DNA of 64,000 nucleotides, taken from Kolteria novifilia (lineage in GTDB: Bacteria > Planctomycetota > Planctomycetia > Kolteriales > Kolteriaceae). The notes beneath the pieces were generated by a model that saw only the letters and a list, made by a program, of their open reading frames with translations, ran no database searches and was not told the DNA's origin. Shown here in pieces: positions 35,486 to 45,500 of this stretch. The stretch lies in contig CP036279.1 of the NCBI GenBank assembly GCA_007748055.1, forward strand, positions 5,146,001-5,210,000. Direction: 5' to 3'. Each line of letters begins with the position of its first letter. The first letter of the stretch is position 1. A program made the position numbers and the translations under genes.

Positions 35486-36958
35486 TTAGCGGAGAAACGT
35501 CTCGCTCTTGCGGGCGCTGCGGCTCAAGTTCTCGACCGTGACGTAACGGTAGAGCGTGCTCATCAGCTCCGAGGGAAGCTCGGGGCCGAAGCCCACGTAG
35601 TTGCCGCGGAGATAGCCGGCGGCGTCGATGATGATCGTGTGCGGACGAGCGTCGACGCCGTAGGAGGAGTCGATCACCGGACCGGAGGCGACGACGTAGT
35701 CGCCGGGCACGTTCTCGTGCATCGCCTTGACCGTCGTGGCGTTGACCTCATTGGCGATCGCGACCAGAAGAATCCCCTGATCCCCCTGAGCCTTGACCGA
35801 CTCGACCGCCAGCGAGAGGGCTCCGAGCGAGAGGTCCGAATCGGGATCGACGAAGACCAGGACCAGCGGGGTTCCCTTCATCTTGCGAACCGAGAGCGAC
35901 TCGTCGGTTTCCGCGTTGCGAACGACGAGGCTCTTGGCCTTGGATCCGATCTTCGCGACACTGCGGCGGCGTGAGCGGACCGAAAGGGTGACCGGGTCGG
36001 TCTCCTCGAGGGCCATCGTCGCCCGCTGCTTCAGGGCCGCGATCGCGGGTCGATACGGGGTTTTGTTGACGTTGTTCATGACACTTTCGAGCTTCGAACG
36101 GACGGTCTCGATTTTGCGGCGGGAAGCGGGACCGGCGGCGGCGATGTTTCGATCGAGTTCGCGTTGAGCCTCGAAGCCGGCGACGAGGTCGGCTTGGCGG
36201 TCCTGGAAAATCGGGCCGTGATAGCGTAGTTTGCTGATTGCGTCGTAGTGGACCTCGATGCGGCGCGACGGTTCGCGGTCGGCGGGCTTGCGAACCTCGA
36301 AGAGCCGTTCGATCCGCTCGGTGAACCCGGTCTTGGGGTCGATCCACGCGGTGGTCTTGCTACGCCAAGCGGTCAAGCCGACGTCACGTTTGCTCCAGTT
36401 TCCCGACTCCTGACGCATTTTGACTTTGACGCAGGGGATGCCGCGAACGCTTTCCTGGCCATGGACCTGGTAGCGAATCAGCGGCTGTCCGGGACGGCGG
36501 GTGACCCAACGTTCGCCCTTTTTGATGGGGCGTTTGGGCATTTCGACGAGAAATCCGAGCTCCCAGGGGGCCATGCCCTCGGAAGGGAGCAGGACGTTGG
36601 CGTCGTTGGTCGCCCACGTCGCCAGCCCGTTGAGATCGATCTTGACCATGTCGAAGTGGACGCTTCGGAACTGTTGTGTTTCGCCGGCTCTGGGCGAGGA
36701 GAGGATCTGATCGGGCATCTTCGTGACGGTGTAGCTCGCGGCCTGGGCGATGCCCGAGGCGTTCAGATCGAGGACCAAAAGCGAAGTTTCGAGCTGAACC
36801 GGCTGTTGGTAAGTCGCCCCAGCCGTGCCGAATCCCGATTCGACAATCGAGCCCTTATAGGAGACCTCTTGACCGACGAGCCATCGAGCCCGGATGGTCC
36901 ATTGTTCGCCGCCAGCCGCGATCACCAACCCAAGTGCCATGCACGCGAGTGTATTCAT
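35486..36958 (-). CDS. Exported protein with redoxin-like C-terminal domain lacking cysteines
   Basis: The 490-residue protein has a signal peptide (MNTLACMALGLVIAAGGEQW), a beta-rich domain (about 20-300), an Arg/Lys-rich helical linker and a thioredoxin-fold segment (about 355-475). In that segment, TPLVLVFVDPDSDLSLGALS sits where redoxins carry the CxxC loop, and HTIIIDAAGYLRGNYVG matches the later strand pair with the cis-proline region. No redox cysteines are present, so thiol chemistry is unlikely. The longest frame starts at 37150; ATG 36958 is chosen because it opens on the signal peptide. The function is unknown; a periplasmic binding role is possible. Confidence 0.65.
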   Translation of the reverse strand: MNTLACMALGLVIAAGGEQWTIRARWLVGQEVSYKGSIVESGFGTAGATYQQPVQLETSLLVLDLNASGIAQAASYTVTKMPDQILSSPRAGETQQFRSVHFDMVKIDLNGLATWATNDANVLLPSEGMAPWELGFLVEMPKRPIKKGERWVTRRPGQPLIRYQVHGQESVRGIPCVKVKMRQESGNWSKRDVGLTAWRSKTTAWIDPKTGFTERIERLFEVRKPADREPSRRIEVHYDAISKLRYHGPIFQDRQADLVAGFEAQRELDRNIAAAGPASRRKIETVRSKLESVMNNVNKTPYRPAIAALKQRATMALEETDPVTLSVRSRRRSVAKIGSKAKSLVVRNAETDESLSVRKMKGTPLVLVFVDPDSDLSLGALSLAVESVKAQGDQGILLVAIANEVNATTVKAMHENVPGDYVVASGPVIDSSYGVDARPHTIIIDAAGYLRGNYVGFGPELPSELMSTLYRYVTVENLSRSARKSETFLR

Positions 36959-37505
36959 CACCGTCAACCATCCTTGGTCTAATGTGGATTCCTGCCCGCC
37001 GGCGCGCACTATAGCGGCCCCAAGGTCTAACACAATTGACATTTGCGGCTTCAAAAAATGACTAAAGTTGGGCCGATCCGTCGCCGAAAGGGGCGCCTTT
37101 TCGTCCGTTTTGGACCGATTTGGCGCCAAAACGCACCAAAACGGCGCCAATCGAGCACTCGTTCACCCCGCTCGCCATCAAAATAGACAACCCAGCCATT
37201 GCAGGAATCCACGGCAGCATACGCAAGATGGAGGACATGGCTCACAGCAGCCACGGCGGCTCGCTCGTCGGAGATGCTCGCAAGCGACCACTTGCTTTCT
37301 CGTGACATCATTCTGGACTAAGAGGCCCCGGAAAGGTTTGACGCCGACCCGAAGCCCGGATAGTCTCTTAGTGTGCCACGGGAACGAAGTCGCTCGCGCC
37401 ACCTACCCAACATCCTCGCGCCCAACGACTTGACGGCACAACCAGACTCCCCAGAAGCCCCGCCAACCGCCATGGTTGGCCCCGCCTTGCGAACCGGAGA
37501 GAAGC
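36959..37505. other. Divergent intergenic region with operator-like palindromes
   Basis: No gene is supported here; the open frames are short and repetitive. The notable part is the palindrome cluster at 37106-37150, described separately. A TATAGT with a weak TTGTGT 16 bp upstream (minus strand, near 37010-37040) could be a promoter for the redoxin-like gene, but the match is poor. Confidence 0.4.
37106..37150. promoter_or_regulatory. Nested palindrome cluster, possible operator
   Basis: Within 45 bp are the 10-bp palindrome TTGGCGCCAA (37120-37129), its half GGCGCCAA again at 37143-37150, the inverted pair CGTTTTGG (37106-37113) and CCAAAACG (37136-37143), and a direct repeat of CCAAAACG at 37126-37133. 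The spacing of direct copies is 10 bp, one helical turn, which suits cooperative repressor binding. Confidence 0.4.
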
Positions 37506-39968
37506 ATGATCCGACGTGTCCGCTTCGTCGCGCCGATTCCCTTGCTCGCCCTCGTGCTGGCGCCAATGTCGGTCATCCAAGCGGCCTCCGCGAAGGACTT
37601 CACCGTCAGTCCCGCGGAAGTCGATCGAGCCACCCCCTTCGACCAGGTCCAGATCCAAGTGACCGACTCGACGGGCCCCACCGACCTGACGCGCAACTGC
37701 TCCTACGAGAGCCTGACGCCCAAGATCCTCTCGGTCGATTCGCTCGGCCGCGTCCGCTTTCTCGGCCCGGGAAACGGTCGGGTTCGGGTCGCTCACGGTA
37801 GCAAGACCAAGGAAGTCCCCTTCACCGTCGTCGATCCCAAGGAAGGCACCCCCATCAGCTTTGCCGAGGACATTCAGCCAATCCTCACCAAGGCGGGCTG
37901 TAACCAAGGGGCCTGCCACGCGTCGCAGTTCGGCCAGGGAGGCTTGATCCTGTCGCTCTTCGGCTACGCCCCCAAGCAAGACCATCGCCAGCTTGTCGAA
38001 GAATGGTTCGGACGCCGAGTCTCGCGCGCTCGACCCGACCAGAGTCTCGTCCTGCTCAAGGCAACCGCCACCGTACCGCATAAGGGTGGTCCCCGCTTCG
38101 AGGTCGGTTCGCTCGACTACCAAACGCTCCTCGCCTGGATCGACCAGGGAACGCCCGGCCCAACCAAGGAAGCCAACGTGATCGACCTCGAGCTTCTTCC
38201 GAAGGAGCGCCCCTACCGGGAGAACCAGACCCAGCAGCTCCGCGTCGTTGCCCATTACAGCGACGGCTCGGTCCGCGACGTGACCCATCGCGCCAAGTAC
38301 GACAGCATGGGCGAAGGGGTCGCGACGGTCGACTCGAGCGGGCTGATCACTTGCGTCGGCAAGGGCCTCGCCCCCGTCATGGTTCGTTACCAGGGACAGG
38401 CGAAGGTCACCCACGTCCTTTGTCCCCATGCCGACTCCATCGACTTGGCCGGCTTCGAGCCGAACAACTTCGTCGACGAGAAAGTCGTCGACCGCTGGAA
38501 GCAGTTGGGCCTCTCCCCCTCGGGCCTCTGTAGTGACGAAGTCTTCCTCCGCCGGGCGTTTCTCGACGCGACCGGAACCCTTCCCTCCACCGAGAAAGTC
38601 GCGAGCTTCCTCGCCTCGACCGACCCGAAGAAGCGCGAACATCTCGTCGACGAACTTCTCGGCACCGGCGACTTCGCCACCGCGGGCAGCCCCTACGTCG
38701 AGGAGTGGAGTGCCTACTGGGCGCTCAAGTGGGGCGATCTGCTTCGCGTCAACCGCAACTCGATCGGTGATGGCGGCATGTGGGCCTTTCACCACTGGAT
38801 TCGTGACGCCCTGCGGCAAAACATGCCGGTCGACCAGTTCGTCCGCGAGATCATCTCGGCCCAAGGGTCGATCTTCGACAATGGACCGGCCAACTACTTC
38901 AAGATCGCCACCAAACCGGAAGATCTCGCCGAGACGACGGTCCAAGTCTTCCTCGGCGTACGGCTGCAGTGCGCTCGCTGCCACCACCACCCCTTCGAGG
39001 AGTACAGCCAAGCCGACTACTACGGGCTCGCCGCCTTCTTCACCCGAGTCCGGACGAAAAACAGTGTCGCCTTCGGCGCTCGTGACGGCGACATCGTCGT
39101 GATGCTTCGTGACAAGGGCTCGATTCGTCATCCGCGAACCCGTGAGACGATGTCCCCGACGCCGCTCAAAGGCGAATCGATGACGATCGATCCTTCCGTC
39201 GATCCGCGCCGGCCGCTCGCGAATTGGATCACCTCGAAGGAGAACCGCCTCTTCGCCCGCAACGTCGTCAACCGGATCTGGGGCTACCTGATGGGCAGCG
39301 GGTTGGTCGAGCCGATCGACGACATGCGAGAGACGAACCCCGCGTCGAACCCCGCGTTGCTTGACGCCCTGGCCGATCACTTCGTTGAGAGCGACTTCAA
39401 TCTGAAGGAGCTGATGCGGGCCATCATGGTCTCGAAGGCCTACCAGCTCGACTCGACGCCGCGGCCCGAGAATGTCAATCAGGATCGCTACTACACCCAC
39501 TACAACGTGAAGAGGCTCCCCGCGGAGGCCCTCTTTGACGCGGTCGACTTCGCCTGCGGGACGAAGGAGACTTTCCGAGGCGTGCCACGAAACGTCCGGG
39601 CGATCGAGCTACCCGATCCGAACTTCGCCTCCTATTTCCTCGACACAATGGGCCGGCCCAAGCGAGCGGTCGCGTGCGAGTGCGAGCGAACCGGCGAGCC
39701 GAACCTCGCCCAAGTGCTTCACATCGCCAACGGCGACGTCGTCAATCGCAAGCTCGGCGACAAGAAGGGCCGCATCGCCGAACTCCTTAAAGTCGACGAT
39801 GACCAAGCAATCGACACGATGTATCTCGTGACACTCTCCCGTCATTCAACGAAGGAGGAGTTGTCCCGTTGCAAGAAGGTCATCACCAACGCCCCGGATC
39901 GACGTCTCGGCCTTGAGGATGTCCTCTGGGCCCTGCTCAACAGCCGCGAGTTCCTCTTCAACCACTAA
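37506..39968 (+). CDS. DUF1549/DUF1553 planctomycete surface protein with haem-like motifs
   Basis: The 820-residue protein has a signal peptide (LLALVLAPMSVIQAASA), an Ig-like (BIG2-type) domain (about 30-115), a cytochrome-like segment with CNQGACH (Cys132, Cys137, His138), a second Ig-like domain (about 225-310), then DUF1549 and DUF1553 regions. DUF1549 contains QCARCHHHPFE, a perfect CXXCH. This architecture is almost restricted to planctomycetes and relatives; the role is unproven, although proposals involve polysaccharide handling and c-type haem. ATG 37506 has GGAGAG 4 nt upstream and starts the signal peptide; the open frame reaches back to 37476. The haem/WD40 gene follows and probably works with it. 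Confidence 0.9.
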   Translation: MIRRVRFVAPIPLLALVLAPMSVIQAASAKDFTVSPAEVDRATPFDQVQIQVTDSTGPTDLTRNCSYESLTPKILSVDSLGRVRFLGPGNGRVRVAHGSKTKEVPFTVVDPKEGTPISFAEDIQPILTKAGCNQGACHASQFGQGGLILSLFGYAPKQDHRQLVEEWFGRRVSRARPDQSLVLLKATATVPHKGGPRFEVGSLDYQTLLAWIDQGTPGPTKEANVIDLELLPKERPYRENQTQQLRVVAHYSDGSVRDVTHRAKYDSMGEGVATVDSSGLITCVGKGLAPVMVRYQGQAKVTHVLCPHADSIDLAGFEPNNFVDEKVVDRWKQLGLSPSGLCSDEVFLRRAFLDATGTLPSTEKVASFLASTDPKKREHLVDELLGTGDFATAGSPYVEEWSAYWALKWGDLLRVNRNSIGDGGMWAFHHWIRDALRQNMPVDQFVREIISAQGSIFDNGPANYFKIATKPEDLAETTVQVFLGVRLQCARCHHHPFEEYSQADYYGLAAFFTRVRTKNSVAFGARDGDIVVMLRDKGSIRHPRTRETMSPTPLKGESMTIDPSVDPRRPLANWITSKENRLFARNVVNRIWGYLMGSGLVEPIDDMRETNPASNPALLDALADHFVESDFNLKELMRAIMVSKAYQLDSTPRPENVNQDRYYTHYNVKRLPAEALFDAVDFACGTKETFRGVPRNVRAIELPDPNFASYFLDTMGRPKRAVACECERTGEPNLAQVLHIANGDVVNRKLGDKKGRIAELLKVDDDQAIDTMYLVTLSRHSTKEELSRCKKVITNAPDRRLGLEDVLWALLNSREFLFNH

Positions 39969-40020
39969 GTAAGTCGGACCGGTGACCCACGGCGTGAGAC
40001 AAGTGACATCGCTTGCTCCC

Positions 40021-40173
40021 GTAGGTCAGGCCATTGCCTGACATGGGCCCACGACCGGATCCAAGGTAACGACACCAGGCCGGAATTCGACCATCCGCCA
40101 AGACTTCGCCAACCCCGTCAGGCAATGGCCTGACCTACGGAAAAAACTCGTCGGGTGGATCTCGACCCACCCC
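40021..40173. repeat. Inverted pair of REP-like hairpins plus a third hairpin
   Basis: Two copies of GTAGG-TCAGGC-CATT-GCCTGA face each other at 40021-40042 (plus) and 40117-40140 (minus), the arrangement of a bacterial interspersed mosaic element. A GGGTGG / CCACCC hairpin with TCGAG in its minus-strand loop follows at 40153-40173. All lie between two genes read in the same direction and could affect read-through. Confidence 0.65.
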
Positions 40174-40215
40174 ATGAAATCGACGTTCGGCGTGAACACG
40201 CCGCGGAGCCGCATC

Positions 40216-41586
40216 ATGAGACAGCCCCTGATCATCGCGATCGCCACCCTGCTCTCCTTCACCGGAGGCCTCGTGGCTGACGGAGCCAAGAAGCCAAGCG
40301 ACGCGAAGGTCAGCTTTAAACGCGACATCGCCCCGATCTTCGCGAAGCACTGCGTCGGCTGCCACAATCCCGACAAGGCCGAGGGAGGCTACGACATGAG
40401 CACCTTCGCCGCGATCATGAAGGGCGGCAAGAAGGGCAAGGAGGTCCTCCCGGGCGAGCCTTACGAAAGCCGACTCGTCCTCATGATGTACGGCGACGAG
40501 ACGCCCGAAATGCCTCAGGAAGCCGACCTCCTTCCCGAGAAGGTCGTCGCCAAGGTCGACCGTTGGGTCAAGCAAGGTGCTGCCTTCGACGGCCCCGATC
40601 CGACGATGTCGCTCAGCCGACTGCTTGAGCCAAGCGACGATCTCGCCAATCTCGATCTCTCGAAGCCGGTGGCGACCACCGCCCTGGCCCTGCGACCGGA
40701 TGGCAAACAGCTCGCCGTTGGCGGCTTGCACGGCATCACCCTTTGGGAAGTCCCCTCGGGAAAGTATCTCGGCCGGTTCCCGACCGACGGCGAACGGATC
40801 TTCTCGCTGGAGTACAGCGCCGACGGCAAGCAGTTACTCCACTCGGGAGGCACCCCAGGACGCGTCGGCGAAGTGATCCTTTGGGACGTCGCCAAGCGAA
40901 AGCTCATCAAACGGCTGCACGACGGCGATGACGTCATCTTCGCGACGGCACTCCGCCCTGACGGCAAAGAAGTGGCGGTCGGAGAGACGACCGGAAAACT
41001 GCGACTCTTCCGCACGGCCGACGGCAAGCAGCTCCGTGAAGTGAAACCGCACAACGACTGGATCCTCGACGTCGCCTACTCGCCCGACGGCAAGTTCCTG
41101 CTCACCGGGGCTCGCGACAAGACCGCCCAACTCTGGGACGCCAAGAAAGGCGAGCTGCTCTCGGTCTACTCCGATCAGGGGGAAGGCGTTTTCGGCGTCG
41201 GCTTCAGCGGCGATGGCAAGCAAGCCTTCTCGACGGGGATCAACCGCCGCTTGCACACCTGGGACGCGACCAAGGGGGGCAAGCAGGTTCGGGCCGAGTC
41301 GGCGGGCGGGGAGATCTATTCCCTGGCGACCACGGCCGACGGCAAGCTCGTCTTCACCTCCGGGAGCGACCGCTTGGTCAAGTCTTGGGATACCGCCAGC
41401 GGCAAGGCGCAGAAGACGTTCAAAGGTCACGCGACCCCGGTCTACTCCGTCGCGGTGAGTCGTGACGGCAAGACTCTCGCCTCCGGCGACGCGAAGGGAG
41501 AGGTTCGCCTCTGGGACGCCAGCACCGCCAAGGAGACGCTCAAGTTCGTCGCCGTGCCGCCGAAGGAAGAGAAGGCGGAGAAATAG
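40216..41586 (+). CDS. Exported haem-domain / WD40 beta-propeller protein
   Basis: The 456-residue protein has a signal peptide (LIIAIATLLSFTGGLVA), a short planctomycete cytochrome-like domain (about 30-120) with CVGCH (Cys46, Cys49, His50), and seven WD40 repeats (about 145-440), enough for one closed seven-blade propeller. Repeats end in ITLWEV, VILWDV, LRLFRT, AQLWDA, LHTWDA, VKSWDT and VRLWDA. It probably lies in the periplasm as a haem protein with a protein-binding platform. ATG 40216 begins the signal peptide; the frame is open back to 40174. Its position after the DUF1549/1553 gene repeats a pairing common in planctomycetes. Confidence 0.9.
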   Translation: MRQPLIIAIATLLSFTGGLVADGAKKPSDAKVSFKRDIAPIFAKHCVGCHNPDKAEGGYDMSTFAAIMKGGKKGKEVLPGEPYESRLVLMMYGDETPEMPQEADLLPEKVVAKVDRWVKQGAAFDGPDPTMSLSRLLEPSDDLANLDLSKPVATTALALRPDGKQLAVGGLHGITLWEVPSGKYLGRFPTDGERIFSLEYSADGKQLLHSGGTPGRVGEVILWDVAKRKLIKRLHDGDDVIFATALRPDGKEVAVGETTGKLRLFRTADGKQLREVKPHNDWILDVAYSPDGKFLLTGARDKTAQLWDAKKGELLSVYSDQGEGVFGVGFSGDGKQAFSTGINRRLHTWDATKGGKQVRAESAGGEIYSLATTADGKLVFTSGSDRLVKSWDTASGKAQKTFKGHATPVYSVAVSRDGKTLASGDAKGEVRLWDASTAKETLKFVAVPPKEEKAEK

Positions 41587-42501
41587 GCGAGGCCACCACA
41601 AGCCTCTGTTGGGATCTGGCCGTCATATCACCACTCAGGCCAGCCCAGGTTGATTCAACCTGGGCCGACGCCGTCGGCAAGACGTCTCGGGAACGATGAT
41701 GTTGAGAGCCGATGGATCTCGTCTGGATCGGTCGCGAAGCAACCGGGGCTTGCCAGAAGCTAGAAATCGGAAGAAGAAGCCCCCTCTTACTCCCCCTTGG
41801 ACAAGGCCTAACTCCCCCTTGGACATGGGTGAGCAACAAGAGTGCCCCTTGGACAAGGGGTGACTACAACAGGGGGGGTCTTCCTTCTTCCTCTCACTCA
41901 GGTCCGGCAAGAAGTCGCGGACTCCGTGCCGAGTCAACCGACACCGCGTACCTGCTGGCCGTTGGCAAACGACGCGCTTCGTTCGCACCAGTCCACTCTG
42001 GGAATTATCATTTCGATACTCTTTCCGGGAGTCCTTTGACGGGCGACACAATTCTCTCATTTCAGTACAGGTTAAATACCGACTCTCCGATTGCGACAGA
42101 TTCCCTATTCCGGCAATCAGTTCGGCACGGCGATCCGACTTCCCTTGGCTGACATCGCCGATGAACTCCAGGGACACTCGCTGAGCGAACCCACTCGTCG
42201 GCAACTCCTACCCTGACACAACGCCCCAACCACCCACCAACAACCTATCATATTATCAGCATTCATCTTACGAACAAGTAACCCAAGAGGCCCTGGGCGA
42301 AGTCCAGGGTTCACCCCATACGACTCGACTCCGAAGGAAGTCCTGCTCCGTGGCAAAGAGCGAGAAGGCTCTGCTCACCACCAAGCTCCAAAAGCATGGT
42401 CCCAACAATGCTCTTCTTGCATCTCAATAGCTATTCAAATGCCCTTTCTGGCATAGCGTTTGCGTCCACTCCTCACAGCCGCTAATTCCATTACCACTTG
42501 G
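41587..42501. other. Long intergenic region before the giant gene
   Basis: No gene is supported in these 915 bp. Between about 41792 and 41860 are three copies of a CCCCTTGGACAAGG-type unit, two of them palindromic. The sequence from about 42000 to 42460 is clearly less GC-rich than its surroundings (for example near 42240, with TATCATATTATC), which may mark the promoter region of the giant gene. No convincing -35/-10 pair is visible. Confidence 0.45.
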
Positions 42502-45500
42502 ATGAACAAACCAATGCTTAGCTCCTTCACCTCGAAGCGTCGCCCTCAGCATCGCATTGCTTCAACCAAGAGGGCCTTCTTCCCTTCGCCCGCTCGGCGG
42601 CAGTTCCCTTCGTTCGATTGTCTCGAGGACCGTCTCGCTCCGGCGGCCGACCCGATCACCAGCATTTCCGCGATCGGTGATACCTTCATTGGAGATGCCG
42701 TCGAGTTCAGCGTCACGTTCGACAACCAGCCCAACGCTGATCCGGGCTCCGACGTCGGCTACGGCCCCTTTGTCGACATCTTTCTTCCAACTTCGGGTGG
42801 CGATGGGGACGGCGACGGGCTCTCCTTCGACACGGCGACCTACCTAGGAACCGACATCACGACGTTCACGTTCACCTACGACGGTGTCAATCGGATCGAA
42901 CACCCACTCGCCACGAACCCGGATGGATCACCGCTCGAGATCGATCCGAGCTCGTTCGGCTACCAGGAGGGGGACCAGTTCGTGGTCCTCCAACTCCCCT
43001 TCGGCAGCTTCACTGGCGATCAACCGCCGGCGCCGATCGTCGTCTCGGCTCAACTGAGTGAACTCGCGAACTTGAACACTCCCTTGGAAGTCGGGACGCG
43101 CGGCGGTTTTCAGTTCGGACTCGATCCGCTCGACAACCCGGCGACCGATTCGACCATCGCCGCCGACACCCTCGCCACGTCGACCGTCAACCCGACCATC
43201 ATCACCCTCACCAAGTCGAACGACGCGCCCGAAAGCGAAACGGCGACCGGACCGAACTTTCCGCGTCGTTTCCGTCTGGACGTCGATATCGCCGACGGAC
43301 AAACCCTCGGCGTCGCGGGCGATCCCAGCAACGACTTCGTCCTGACCGACTATCTGCCCAATAACATCCAGTACTTGCGAGTGGTCGACGGTTCGCCCGG
43401 CTACTCGGTCGACCAGGAACCTTCCCTGACCGGACCGTCGTCCGCCCCCGACAACGAGTTGATCGTCTCCTGGGACAGCATCAACTCGGACGTCTTCGTC
43501 GAGTTCGAGTTCTACGTGCCACTCGAGGACGCCAATGGCGATCGGGTCTTGTCGCCGACGACCGGCGCGAGCAACATCTCCGAGAACGAGGCCGAAGCCG
43601 AGGGCCTTTGGACCCCGATTGACACCGACGACGCCCCCGAGGTCGCGACCGCGACCGACACCGATACGTTGGTCGATCGCTCCATCGCTATTCAAAAGAC
43701 CTCCAGCATCGTGGTCGACAACGGGGTCGAGGGCCTGAGCCCGACCGATGTCCTCGAGTACACGATCCGCTTTCAGGTCTCCGACTACTTCGCGTTCGAC
43801 GATGTTCAGATCATCGACACGCTCACCGATGGGCAAACCCTCGACATGAGCTTCGCTCCCGTGCTCACCTACATCGAACATGGTGACAGCGACACCCAGG
43901 CCTTCGATCAATCGGACCCGACCGTCGTCAATACCAACGGCGACATCGAGACGACCTACGCCAACTACGTCGTCAACGAGCGATTTGGATCGAACCCCGG
44001 CTCCGATGGCGCGACGGAGATCACCTTCGACGTCGCCGGCCTTCTCGGATCCGGCGCGTTCGCCACGCACGACAGTCGGCTTCTGGGCGGCTTGATTCCG
44101 ACCACGGGCGTCGGCGCCGGCAACGAGCCGGACGATGCCGACTTCGACGCTGGCGCCACCACCGGCGTGCTGACCTTCCGCTCCATCGTCAACGAGGCCT
44201 ACCGCATCGACTTCCCGTCCGGCGACGCGCCGCTCGACTCCGGCGACCGGATCGGCAACGACGTCACCATCGAGGGGGATGTCCTCGACAACGAGGACGC
44301 GACCACCCCGACCGGAGGCACCGCGGTCGATACCAGTAGCGTCGAGTTGACGATCGTCGATGGCGCGCTCACCAAGAAGATCTACGCTCACCAGGACTCC
44401 AACGCGGCTTCGCCGGTGATCCTGCCCGCCGGCTACTCCGATCCGGAGGAGGCCGATCCGTCGACGCTCTACGTCGTCAAACCGGGCGATCTGCTCACCT
44501 ACCGTCTGACCGCGACGATGTCGATCACCGATGTCGAGCAATTGACACTCGAGGACTTCCTGCCGCTGCCGATTTTCGACGCCACGAGCATCTCGACTAC
44601 GTTCGATGCTTCCGTCGACGCCATCGTTCCCGGCGAAGGCCAAGCCAAGTATGGTCCACTCGACACGTTCAGTGAGATCTACGACCGCGACCCGGGCGCC
44701 GGGGTCATCAATACCCCGGAGATCGTCATCGATCCCCTGGCCAACAGCGTGTCGTTCGTCTTCGGCGACTTCAACACCGACGATCTCGAGCCCCGCGTCG
44801 TCGACATCCTCTTCACCGTGAGGGTGAGCGAGGATCCCTTCGCCGACAACCTCGCCCTCACCAACCAGGTACAGCGCAGCGAGCAAACCACCCAGGAGGA
44901 GACGCTCACCTCGACCGACATCATCCAGGTGACGTTGTCCGAACCGGACGTCGAGATCACCAAGGGCATCGTCTCCTCGTCGAAGGCGTCGGCCGAGTAC
45001 AGCTTGCCGCAAGTCGGCCCCAGCGGGGTGACCTGGGCCGATCCCGGAACCAGCGGCACGCCGTTCACCAACACCGTCCACTCCGACGGACTCGCCGCGG
45101 CGCCCGTCGACAGCGACATCAGCGATCTCGATGCCGGCGACTTGGTTCGCTTCGCCATCGTCGTCGAGAACCAAGGTTCCTCCACCAACGGCGCCTTCGA
45201 CGTCACGATCGCCGACACCTTGCCCACCGGCTTCGAAGTTCCCCCGGGCGGACTCAACTTCTCCGTCGTCGACGGTGCCGGCAATCCGCTCGCGTTCACC
45301 GAACTCGATGGCGGCAGCGGTCAGGGGCTCGACCTCTTTGGCAGCGGCATCCGGCTCGACGACGGCTCCGCCGGCAGCCTTGCCGGCGCCGATCCGACCA
45401 GTGGTCGGAACATCGCGGTGATCACCTACGACCTTCGGGTCGCCGATGTCGCCGAGGTCGAGTCGGTCCTGACCAACACCGCCACTTTGGCGAACTACGC

